From the NCBI GenBank assembly GCA_903905665.1, contig CAIVHJ010000226.1, positions 1 through 6,899 of the forward strand: a stretch of DNA of 6,899 bases. The letters run 5' to 3'. The notes under the pieces were generated by a model. It was not told the DNA's origin and made no database searches. It was given only the letters and a program-made list of their open reading frames with translations. The position numbers were made by a program, and so were the translations under genes. Shown in pieces: positions 1 through 5,491 of the stretch (position 1 is the first letter of the stretch; each line of letters opens with the position of its first letter). This DNA comes from an uncultured Phycisphaerales bacterium (lineage in GTDB: Bacteria; Planctomycetota; Phycisphaerae; UBA1845; CAIVHJ01).

Positions 1-547
1 ACATCTTCTCACGCTGCGGATCATACACACCTAGATAATCCACCCACGTCTGCTCGGTTTCATGAAACAATGGATCAGTCCGTCCGAGTGGTTCCGAAGC
101 GACGCGAGTACCGGATGTCGGCGCCAAAATTGATTCCCCTCCGGGGTACAACAAATCACGATTCTGGACCAGAATCGGCTTGTCGGAAACGATACCCATG
201 CGATACAAACCCACCCCCATCCACAACATCCAGCCGGCCGCCGCAGAAGCAGGAATCAACCACCACCATCGACGACGGTTCAACGGGCGATGCGAAACAC
301 ACGCCGGCGAATCGTTATCATGCTGCGAAACCACCGCAAACGAAGCATCGGGATCAAACCGCGTCTCATGTAAATCGCAAATCTCCAGAATGCACGCCCC
401 CGCCCATTGATCCACCTGCTGCATTTCATCCAGGAGTTGCCCCGACGACGGATCCCGAACAAGCCATTCTTCGAGTTCCGTTTGTTCGTCGGCGGTCAAT
501 TCACCGTCCAGTTTCCGACTGATCAGATGTTCCAATCGACCGTTCAT
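1..547 (-). CDS. Putative membrane-anchored anti-sigma factor, C-terminus cut by window edge
   Basis: Reading the minus strand from the ATG at 547 gives 182 codons without a stop up to the window edge, so the gene is partial. Its start overlaps the sigma-factor stop as ATGA, the translational coupling typical of sigma/anti-sigma pairs. Residues 1-50 form a charged, Leu- and Glu-rich helical region (MNGRLEHLISRKLDGELTAD at the start), like the cytoplasmic sigma-binding part of such proteins. Residues about 94-116 start with WWWLIP and make one hydrophobic transmembrane segment, preceded by the basic RRR stop-transfer signal. The rest, from about 120 on, would be outside the cytoplasm. I see no H-x3-C-x2-C zinc motif, so it is not a ZAS-type anti-sigma factor. 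The role is inferred from gene position and topology; the sequence itself is not one I recognise. A FecR-like or other signalling membrane protein is an alternative. Confidence 0.72.
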   Translation of the reverse strand, partial: MNGRLEHLISRKLDGELTADEQTELEEWLVRDPSSGQLLDEMQQVDQWAGACILEICDLHETRFDPDASFAVVSQHDNDSPACVSHRPLNRRRWWWLIPASAAAGWMLWMGVGLYRMGIVSDKPILVQNRDLLYPGGESILAPTSGTRVASEPLGRTDPLFHETEQTWVDYLGVYDPQREKM

Positions 548-1125
548 ACTTTTTCGACTCCCACAAACTTACCCGCCAAAGCCTCGCGCAATTGTCTTCG
601 AGCTCGCACCAGCCGCGTTTCCACCGCCTCTTCCGAAATCCCCAGCACCTCTCCGATCTGCCGATAACTCCAATCCTGAACGTGTCGCAGCACAAACGTC
701 TCGCGGTACAACACCGGCAGCGACCGAATCGCATCCTGAATCAACTGTCGTGTCTCGACATCCGGTGACGATGCCTCGCTGTCTCCCATCCTCTCTTCAC
801 GCCGCACACGAAAGGACTCATTCAACTCCCGTCGCCGAGCGGTCTCTCGCACGGCATCCAGCGCCGCATTCCGCGACATCTGATACAACCACGTCCGCCA
901 ACTTCGATCGTCACGCAACGTGGAAATTTGCCCCCACACCCTGGACCACACTTGCTGGCAAACGTCATCCACCCGATCCGACGAACCCAGCACTGCAAAA
1001 ATCACTCCCCGGACCCAGCGATCATTTCGGCGCACGAATTCCTCGAACGCCAAGGGGTCCTTCATCCGAACCGCCTGAAGCCCGACTGCTTCCACTTCTT
1101 CTGGTGCCGGCAACGCCACAGTCAT
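544..1125 (-). CDS. ECF-family RNA polymerase sigma factor (sigma-70 family, RpoE-like)
   Basis: This 193-residue protein has the size and two-domain plan of extracytoplasmic-function sigma factors. Region 2 spans about residues 27-95 (FEEFVRRNDRWVRG, then the VDDVCQQVWSRVW and WRTWLYQMSRNAALD segments that bind core polymerase and the -10 element). A charged linker follows, then region 4 at about 125-182 with the LPVLYRETFVLRHVQDWSYR segment and a helix-turn-helix (QIGEVLGISEEAVETRLVRA) that would read the -35 element. There is no region 1.1 or 3, as expected for ECF factors. Its last bases overlap the start of a membrane protein, its likely anti-sigma factor. The ATG at 1125 has no clear Shine-Dalgarno sequence; a possible ECF-type promoter lies just upstream, which would give a very short leader and autoregulation. 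The stimulus and ECF subgroup cannot be told from the sequence. Confidence 0.95.
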   Translation of the reverse strand: MTVALPAPEEVEAVGLQAVRMKDPLAFEEFVRRNDRWVRGVIFAVLGSSDRVDDVCQQVWSRVWGQISTLRDDRSWRTWLYQMSRNAALDAVRETARRRELNESFRVRREERMGDSEASSPDVETRQLIQDAIRSLPVLYRETFVLRHVQDWSYRQIGEVLGISEEAVETRLVRARRQLREALAGKFVGVEKV

Positions 1126-1135
1126 GACTATTGTT

Positions 1136-1161
1136 ATAGACGGTTCATTCCGTTAAGTCCC
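1136..1161 (-). promoter_or_regulatory. Candidate ECF-type promoter of the sigma-factor gene
   Basis: On the minus strand GGGACTT (1161-1155) is followed after 12 nt by CGTCTAT (1142-1136). This resembles the ECF pattern of a GGAAC-like -35 and a CGTC/GTC -10; the distance from GGGAC to GTC is 15 nt, slightly short but within the range seen for this family. The -10 overlaps a TATAAC that could instead serve the housekeeping sigma factor. Transcription would start close to the ATG at 1125, leaving almost no leader. This is a pattern match only. Confidence 0.35.
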
Positions 1162-1198
1162 GTCAAAAACACAAAAAAAGCGCAACCCAGTGAACCAC

Positions 1199-1213
1199 AA
1201 CACAATACGTGTT
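1199..1213. repeat. Short inverted repeat AACAC-N5-GTGTT upstream of the sigma gene
   Basis: The bases AACACAATACGTGTT form perfect 5-bp arms around a 5-nt centre. The site lies between the end of nfi and the candidate sigma promoter, about 40 bp upstream of the latter. On the minus strand a run of seven T (1179-1173) follows 19 nt after the repeat. That is too far for an ordinary intrinsic terminator, so a regulator-binding dyad or chance are both possible. Confidence 0.25.
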
Positions 1214-1274
1214 CTCGGTCGAATCGGCATTATCGTAAACGAGGTGGGATTATGAAACCGTGCACTTGTCCAAT

Positions 1275-1961
1275 TCATGACGTGGTGGTTTTTTTGAGGG
1301 AATCGACGAACAGGTCGGCATCGCGGGTTGGAATGGGGATGCGATATTTGCCGCCGCATCGGAGCAACACGTCCACCGCCGTCGGCAAATCAATCCTATG
1401 ACCGATCGAAACGTAGATGGGTTTCATGCGCCGCTGGGTTCGCAGCACCACCCCGATTTGTTCATCCCCGTCCATCAGCGGAACGGTGCTTCCGGGTTTC
1501 TGCGTGGGTGGTGCGTGCTCGCCGATCAGGCGTGATTTGGCGCATCCGATCGTAGGTCGGTTCAGCCACAGACCGATGTGGCTGGCGATTCCCATGCGTC
1601 GCGGATGAGCGATTCCCTGACCGTCGATCATGATCAGGTCGGGGAGATCGTCGAGTTTGTCAAACGCAGCCAGCAGCAGCGGCGTCTCGCGGAAACTCAG
1701 CAGACCGGGCACATAAGGGAACGTCACTTTCGATCTACGACCGACGCGATGAATTTCAGTCATGTCGGGCCATGAATAAACGACCACGCCGGCGAAGCCG
1801 TACACACCTTTGGCATCAAAGGCGCAATCGGCGCCGGCAATCGTTTTGATCCGAGCGGGTTTGAAATCCAGTCGGCGGACGACCTGCGACCGGAGCTGTT
1901 GCTGCAGTTCAATCGCTTGTTGCGGGGTGAGATTCCAGGAGTGCAATGGTTCGAATTTCAT
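1275..1961 (-). CDS. nfi: Endonuclease V (deoxyinosine 3' endonuclease)
   Basis: Endonuclease V nicks DNA one bond 3' of deaminated adenine (inosine) and so starts alternative excision repair in the cytoplasm. The 228-residue length matches the family (about 220-235). The family blocks are present in order: IAGADCAF (residues 41-48, metal-binding Asp45), FPYVPGLLSFRE (81-92, the PYVPG strand-separating wedge and metal-binding Glu92), IDGQGIAHPRRMGIASHIG (112-130, Asp113 and His119), TIGCAKSRLIGE (137-148, Lys142) and SIGHRI (185-190). All catalytic acidic residues are therefore kept and the enzyme should be active. The start ATG overlaps the stop of the upstream small gene (ATGA), so it is probably translated by coupling, third in an operon. 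No clear terminator follows the stop. Confidence 0.97.
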   Translation of the reverse strand: MKFEPLHSWNLTPQQAIELQQQLRSQVVRRLDFKPARIKTIAGADCAFDAKGVYGFAGVVVYSWPDMTEIHRVGRRSKVTFPYVPGLLSFRETPLLLAAFDKLDDLPDLIMIDGQGIAHPRRMGIASHIGLWLNRPTIGCAKSRLIGEHAPPTQKPGSTVPLMDGDEQIGVVLRTQRRMKPIYVSIGHRIDLPTAVDVLLRCGGKYRIPIPTRDADLFVDSLKKTTTS

Positions 1962-2215
1962 TTGTTGTTTTGCTTCAGGTTCTGACGTTCGAGAATGGCT
2001 TGCAGTTCCTGAACCGCCAATAGGTCTTTGGGACGAGATAACCTTCGGCGGGAAAGAATCAGATTTTCCACGAGTTGCCGAGCTTGTTCATGTCGTGCCA
2101 GACGTTCTTCGGGCGTCAGGGTCAGGAGGTATTCATTCAGGCTCATGTCGAGGCCATAAGCGACGGCCCGTTGCCAGGCGGTTGGGTTCTGCGAATGAGC
2201 GGAATTCGGGTTCAT
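1958..2215 (-). CDS. Small hypothetical helical protein (85 aa)
   Basis: I do not recognise a named family. The 85-residue product is soluble, without a signal peptide or membrane segment. After a polar N-terminus it is predicted to be mostly helix, with the segment LLTLTPEERLARHEQARQLV (residues about 30-49) followed by a basic stretch (SRRRLSRPKD) and a second helix rich in Leu and Gln. The LTPEERLxRHE wording occurs in many small bacterial proteins of unknown role, sometimes next to nucleotidyltransferase-like genes; no such partner is visible here. It lies 6 nt after the secreted-protein gene and overlaps nfi by 4 nt, so it is almost certainly co-transcribed with both. A GGAG lies 12 nt before the ATG, inside the end of the upstream gene. 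Being tightly packed between two genes supports its being real. Confidence 0.8.
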   Translation of the reverse strand: MNPNSAHSQNPTAWQRAVAYGLDMSLNEYLLTLTPEERLARHEQARQLVENLILSRRRLSRPKDLLAVQELQAILERQNLKQNNK

Positions 2216-2221
2216 GCCGAT

Positions 2222-3211
2222 TCATTGCTCCAGAGAAGCGGTAGGAGGTTGTGGGTTCGATGCCTTTTGTCGCTGATTCTCGGTGGGGATGCCGTTGAGC
2301 CGGGTTTGTAATTCGGAAAACAAATCCTGAATAGGCTTGAGGAGCGACGAGTGCAGTTCGAAGAGGTCTTTACGATTTCCCGCTGTGGAATTCAGCAATT
2401 CAATGGTTTTGTCGAGTTCGTCCCGATGGGCGCCGACATAGAGTTCGGCGCGGTCTTTCAGGTTCTTGAGGATGCCGAGGGCAATTTGTCGCTGGGTCTC
2501 GTCCAGATCGAATTTTTTGATGAAATCCATCACGTACTGGTCCCACGCATCAACCGAAAGGGCCAGCATTTCCGAACTCGTCGATTGTTCCGCCATCTTC
2601 TTTTCGTTTTCTTCTTGCCATTTTTTGCGGCGGGTCAATCGTTCCTTGTTGTTTCGGTCCCACAGGCTCAAATCGACTTGGCCGTTGGCCCATTTGTGCA
2701 ACTGCATTTGAAACATTCCCATTCCGGCATTGAGTTGCATGACTTGTTTGCGATACTTTGGGATCTGTTCGGGAGTGAGCAGTTTGGCAATGTCCTGTTG
2801 CCCCTGTTGCAACTCAGTCTGGATCGAATCCTGCAGTTTGAGCATGTCCTTGGCCCAGGACTGAACTTCGTCAACAGCCGGCGGATCGGGGTCGATCATC
2901 GCCTTCATCCACCGATTGACCAGCGGTTCGAGTTGCTCATGATTTTTTTCGAAGAAAGGCATCCACCGATCGGTCATGACTTTTTGGAGTTGCGCTTCCT
3001 GATTCTGATCCATTTCCAGTTCTTGCGCCAAATCAAACGCTCCGCGCTTGATGAACATGCGAACGACGTTTTCATCAATCGTAAACGTCATCGCTTTTGG
3101 GGCGGGGTCGGGCCCGGCGGAAGGTGTCGTCGGCTCGTCGGAGGCCAATCCGGATCCAATCAGCAGCAATCCGCTCCCGACAATGCCGATCAGAAAGTGG
3201 TGGAGTTTCAT
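2222..3211 (-). CDS. Secreted helical protein with two LTxxQ/Spy-like repeats, function unknown
   Basis: The open frame runs back to 3364, but I choose the ATG at 3211. It has a well-placed AAGGA 7 nt upstream, a TATAAT hexamer 37 nt upstream, and it begins directly with a signal peptide (MKLHHFLIGIVGSGLLLIG, likely cut after GLA at residue 23; no lipobox Cys). The 329-residue precursor gives a mature protein that is nearly all predicted helix, rich in Gln, Lys, Glu and Trp. It appears to hold two related halves: residues about 64-155 (ELEMDQNQEAQLQKVM ... LLTPEQIPKYRKQ) and about 234-316 (FDLDETQRQIALGIL ... GIPTENQRQK), split by a highly charged stretch near 190-209. The MD/LDxxQ and LTPEQ pattern recalls periplasmic Spy/CpxP-type proteins, but this likeness is weak and the role is not established. 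It heads an operon with a small hypothetical gene and nfi. Confidence 0.85.
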   Translation of the reverse strand: MKLHHFLIGIVGSGLLLIGSGLASDEPTTPSAGPDPAPKAMTFTIDENVVRMFIKRGAFDLAQELEMDQNQEAQLQKVMTDRWMPFFEKNHEQLEPLVNRWMKAMIDPDPPAVDEVQSWAKDMLKLQDSIQTELQQGQQDIAKLLTPEQIPKYRKQVMQLNAGMGMFQMQLHKWANGQVDLSLWDRNNKERLTRRKKWQEENEKKMAEQSTSSEMLALSVDAWDQYVMDFIKKFDLDETQRQIALGILKNLKDRAELYVGAHRDELDKTIELLNSTAGNRKDLFELHSSLLKPIQDLFSELQTRLNGIPTENQRQKASNPQPPTASLEQ

Positions 3212-3218
3212 CAAAGAA

Positions 3219-3223
3219 TCCTT
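3219..3223 (-). promoter_or_regulatory. Ribosome binding site AAGGA for the secreted-protein gene
   Basis: AAGGA on the minus strand lies 7 nt before the ATG at 3211-3209, an ideal spacing. The other in-frame ATG at 3226 has only a GGGGAG 1 nt away, too close to work, and the ATG at 3364 would put about 50 residues before the signal peptide. This site therefore decides the start. Confidence 0.7.
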
Positions 3224-3224
3224 C

Positions 3225-3241
3225 ATACTCCCCTGGAGTAT
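3225..3241. repeat. Perfect 17-bp palindrome in the 5' leader of the secreted-protein gene
   Basis: ATACTCC-CCT-GGAGTAT has perfect 7-bp arms and a 3-nt centre. It lies between the TATAAT hexamer and the AAGGA ribosome site, so in RNA it would be a hairpin at or very near the 5' end of the transcript, ending 1 nt before the ribosome site. As DNA it could be an operator just downstream of the transcription start. Either reading implies control of this operon. Confidence 0.55.
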
Positions 3242-3248
3242 TCGATGC

Positions 3249-3254
3249 ATTATA
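3249..3254 (-). promoter_or_regulatory. -10 element (TATAAT) of the secreted protein / nfi operon
   Basis: A perfect TATAAT on the minus strand, 37 nt before the chosen ATG at 3211. Transcription would start near 3242, right at the palindrome. No convincing TTGACA-like -35 is seen at 16-18 nt and there is no TG extension, so the promoter may need an activator or may be weak. Confidence 0.45.
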
Positions 3255-3351
3255 CCCCATATTCCCATCATCGGGTGCGACAGCCCGGTTTCGGTTTCCC
3301 CAAACGAAAATTTGCATCTTCCTGACATAACAGGAGTTGCGACAAGATTGG

Positions 3352-4530
3352 TCAGATAGCGCATCTTCCGACTACGGGTTGATAGAGCGAATCTCGTTCC
3401 ACAGGGTGGAAACCGGCTTCGGTGATCAGCCGTTTGATTTGATCGACCGTCAACTCCTGATGAGTGGTCCCCTTGCCTTCCCGTCGGGTGATGTCATACC
3501 AAACCACCGTCCCGTCGAAATCGTCCGCGCCCCAGTTCAGTGCGACCTGCGCCAATTTCGGCGACAACATCGGCCAAAACACCTTGATGTGTTCGAAATT
3601 GTCCAGCATCAATCGGCTGATCGCGACCGTTTTCAAATCCTCCAGCCCCGTCGGACCCTTCAAATGGGATAACGCACTGTCTTGTGGAACGAACGGCAAC
3701 GGAACAAAGCATTGAAAATGTGCACGCCGACTCGCCAACGATTCGTCCTGATGCTCACGCAGCTTCACCAGATGCCGAATCCGCTCTTCGGGCGTCTCGA
3801 TGTGGCCATAAAGCATCGTCGCGTTGGAAAATATCCCCATCTCGTGCGCCGTGCGATGCACTTCAAACCATCCCTGCTCACCCACTTTGTTGCCGTACGC
3901 CTCGTCATGCACACGATCGTCGAAGATTTCCGCCCCACCGCCCGGCAGACTGTCCAGCCCCGCCGCCCGTAACTCCTCCAGCACCTGCCGAATCGTTCGT
4001 CGCGGCTTGCTGATCCGCGAGAAGTGAATAATTTCAACCGCCGTAAACGCCTTGATGTGCAACGTTGGACAGGCTGATCGGATCCCTCGGCACACATCAA
4101 GATAGTAATCAAACGGCAATTTGGGGTGCAGCCCGCCGACAATGTGAACCTCCGTCGCACCCGCCTGATACGCCTGCTGCGCCGATTCAACGATCTGATC
4201 CATCGTCAATTCATATCCACTCCGGTGATCCGAATCGGTCACCGCAGGCGGCGATCCCGGAGAACAAGTCGAAATCTCGGACGACGTTGGATACGGCCTG
4301 TAGAAACTGCAGAACTTGCATCGAAGAACGCAGTAATTCGTGTAGTTAATGTGGCGATTGACGTTGTAATAGACCCGGTTCCCGTGCCGCCGATTCCGGA
4401 CCAGTGTCGCCAATTCGCCCAGAGCATGAACACCCCCGCTTTCGTAAAGTCGAACACCCTCCTCAAGAGTGAGACGCTCACCACAATGGATTTTGTCTTG
4501 CGGGACGAATCGTTTGGGGATCGACGACAT
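3352..4530 (-). CDS. mqnE: Aminofutalosine synthase MqnE (radical SAM, menaquinone biosynthesis)
   Basis: MqnE joins the 5'-deoxyadenosyl radical of SAM to 3-[(1-carboxyvinyl)oxy]benzoate, giving 6-amino-6-deoxyfutalosine, an early step of the futalosine route to menaquinone. The 392-residue protein has the N-terminal VNRHINYTNYCVLRCKFC block (residues 57-74) with the Cx3Cx2C cluster Cys67, Cys71 and Cys74 that holds the 4Fe-4S cluster. Next come HIVGGLHP (129-136), LPGGGAEI (195-202), GHIETPEER (242-250), PTGLEDLKTVAISRLMLDNF (293-312) and GADDFDGTVV (334-343). The last two are typical of MqnE rather than of the relatives MqnC or CofH. An insert of about 18-20 residues, rich in Ser and Pro with an extra Cys89, follows the cluster loop. 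The gene is flanked by 86 nt and 140 nt gaps, so it is probably transcribed alone. No other mqn gene is in the window. Confidence 0.93.
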   Translation of the reverse strand: MSSIPKRFVPQDKIHCGERLTLEEGVRLYESGGVHALGELATLVRNRRHGNRVYYNVNRHINYTNYCVLRCKFCSFYRPYPTSSEISTCSPGSPPAVTDSDHRSGYELTMDQIVESAQQAYQAGATEVHIVGGLHPKLPFDYYLDVCRGIRSACPTLHIKAFTAVEIIHFSRISKPRRTIRQVLEELRAAGLDSLPGGGAEIFDDRVHDEAYGNKVGEQGWFEVHRTAHEMGIFSNATMLYGHIETPEERIRHLVKLREHQDESLASRRAHFQCFVPLPFVPQDSALSHLKGPTGLEDLKTVAISRLMLDNFEHIKVFWPMLSPKLAQVALNWGADDFDGTVVWYDITRREGKGTTHQELTVDQIKRLITEAGFHPVERDSLYQPVVGRCAI

Positions 4531-4538
4531 GACCGGAG

Positions 4539-4544
4539 ATTATA
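4539..4544 (-). promoter_or_regulatory. -10 element (TATAAT) just upstream of mqnE
   Basis: A perfect TATAAT on the minus strand ends 8 nt before the mqnE ATG. If used, transcription would start at or within a base or two of the start codon, making a leaderless mRNA; in line with this, no Shine-Dalgarno sequence is seen before the ATG. The -35 region at 17 nt reads TAGGAA, a weak match. Confidence 0.4.
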
Positions 4545-4616
4545 GGCTGGATGCCGCAGGCTTCCTATACCCATCGCGGTGAAGTGATTGGACGAGGATG
4601 ATTTTGGAGCAACCCT

Positions 4617-5273
4617 TTACGTCTCAACGAAACTGTTCTGCGCCTGACGGAGAATTCTTTCCTGCTCACGGAGAAAATCAACGGCCTCGTGACTTTTGCG
4701 GGACGAGGATTGGATGGTATTCAACGTGTTCTCCACCTGCCCGGTCATCGCTCGAAAATTTTCAGCAATGACCGCAAAACCCGCGCCCGCGGTACCGGCT
4801 CGGGCGGCTTCAATCCCACCGTTCAATGCCGTAATCCTGACTTCTCGCAACACCTGATTAATATCCTTCGAAGCCTGATCCACCTCAACAATCGCCGTAC
4901 TCACACTGTTGACCAGTTGGGCCATCTCGTCGGCGATCTTTTGGTTGCGATGCGCGAGCAGTGATGTCATCATTTCGCTCATCATCCACGCCCCCCGCGC
5001 CGTAATGATCCCCTGGTTTTCACGCAGACAACCGAGAATGATTTTCTTGACCTTGTCGCTACCGGTAAGTTCAAGAATCAATTCTACATCGGCACGCTTC
5101 ACCAACTCCGAAATATCGCTTCCACGAGTAATGCCCATCTCCCGTGCGAGCAACATTCCCGGTGCTTCCTGATTCATATCCACAATCCCGACGATCTTGA
5201 TCTCAGGATGATTGGCCAATCCCTTCATATACACGACAGAACCTTTTCCGGCACCGACAATCCCAATGTTCAC
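4617..5273 (-). CDS. Soluble Rossmann-domain / MCP-type signalling hairpin fusion protein
   Basis: The product has 218 residues from the GTG at 5273. GTG is chosen because GGAG lies 9 nt upstream and the protein then begins MNIGIVGAGKGS directly at the Rossmann strand; a TTG at 5288 would add five residues. Residues 1-95 are a nucleotide-binding domain: GAGKGS glycine loop (7-12), IVGIVDMN with acidic Asp32 suited to NAD ribose, then NxEAPGMLLAREMGI, and LILELTGS near 65-72. Similar N-terminal modules occur in some sensor kinases, from memory. Residues about 100-218 form one antiparallel coiled coil with a chemoreceptor tip, ALNGGIEAARAG and GFAVIAENFRAM (149-176). Asn151, Glu155 and Arg158, matching core tip residues, are kept; the usual QTN is EVR, and the Glu and Arg of GExGRGF are Thr161 and Ala164. 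No membrane segment or HAMP is present. It may sense a nucleotide or redox state, but its partner is unknown. Confidence 0.85.
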   Translation of the reverse strand: MNIGIVGAGKGSVVYMKGLANHPEIKIVGIVDMNQEAPGMLLAREMGITRGSDISELVKRADVELILELTGSDKVKKIILGCLRENQGIITARGAWMMSEMMTSLLAHRNQKIADEMAQLVNSVSTAIVEVDQASKDINQVLREVRITALNGGIEAARAGTAGAGFAVIAENFRAMTGQVENTLNTIQSSSRKSHEAVDFLREQERILRQAQNSFVET

Positions 5274-5282
5274 GTTGTTCGT

Positions 5283-5286
5283 CTCC
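5283..5286 (-). promoter_or_regulatory. Ribosome binding site GGAG for the Rossmann/MCP gene
   Basis: GGAG on the minus strand lies 9 nt before the GTG at 5273-5271. No ATG is available between the in-frame stop at 5306-5304 and the Rossmann domain, so this site favours GTG over the TTG at 5288, which overlaps the GGAG itself and has no ribosome site of its own. Confidence 0.5.
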
Positions 5287-5435
5287 AATAAATGATCAGA
5301 CGTTCACATGCCAGAATTCCAATCGACACAACCCCAAACGTAGTTTAACAGCCGTAGTTCAATGATCGCAGATGTTCAGTCGTCACAACTCATTGCAAAA
5401 AAACAAGTTACAGATTGAATCGCCATGCCCACACC

Positions 5436-5451
5436 AACCTTTACAAAGGTT
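5436..5451. repeat. Perfect dyad AACCTTT-AC-AAAGGTT
   Basis: Seven-base arms with a 2-nt centre, 163 bp upstream of the Rossmann/MCP start codon and 176 bp past the hldE stop. The loop is too small for a good RNA hairpin, so a binding site for a dimeric regulator is likelier than a terminator. The regulator is unknown. Confidence 0.45.
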
Positions 5452-5470
5452 ATCAGAACATGATTTGCTT

Positions 5471-5491
5471 CCCGATTCCCGATTCCGGATT
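5471..5491. repeat. Heptamer tandem repeat (CCCGATT x2 plus CCGGATT)
   Basis: Two exact copies of CCCGATT (5471-5484) are followed by a third with one change (5485-5491). Short GATTCCC-type simple repeats of this kind, from memory, occur in intergenic DNA of some planctomycetes. No function is evident; copy number could vary by slippage. Confidence 0.55.

Noticed and set aside
70..522. A 150-codon plus-strand open frame
   Set aside because: It is antisense to the anti-sigma gene, which is coupled to the sigma factor. The product is low-complexity, rich in Pro, Thr and Arg, with no domain.
1173..1213. Intrinsic terminator after nfi
   Set aside because: The inverted repeat has only 5-bp, AT-rich arms and the T run begins 19 nt later, so the usual hairpin directly followed by T's is missing.
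1153..1359. Small minus-strand open frame in the gap before the sigma gene
   Set aside because: Most of it overlaps the end of nfi in another frame, its translation is Arg/Pro-rich with no motif, and the gap part is better explained as promoter DNA.
2351..3325. A 324-codon open frame on the plus strand
   Set aside because: It lies fully antisense to the secreted-protein gene, which has a signal peptide, ribosome site, promoter and operon context. The translation has no recognisable domain and looks like the reverse of a helical, Gln/Leu-rich coding frame.
3212..3364. Longer N-terminus for the secreted protein, starting at 3364
   Set aside because: It would overlap mqnE, put about 51 residues before the signal peptide and ignore the TATAAT and AAGGA sites, which both point to the ATG at 3211.
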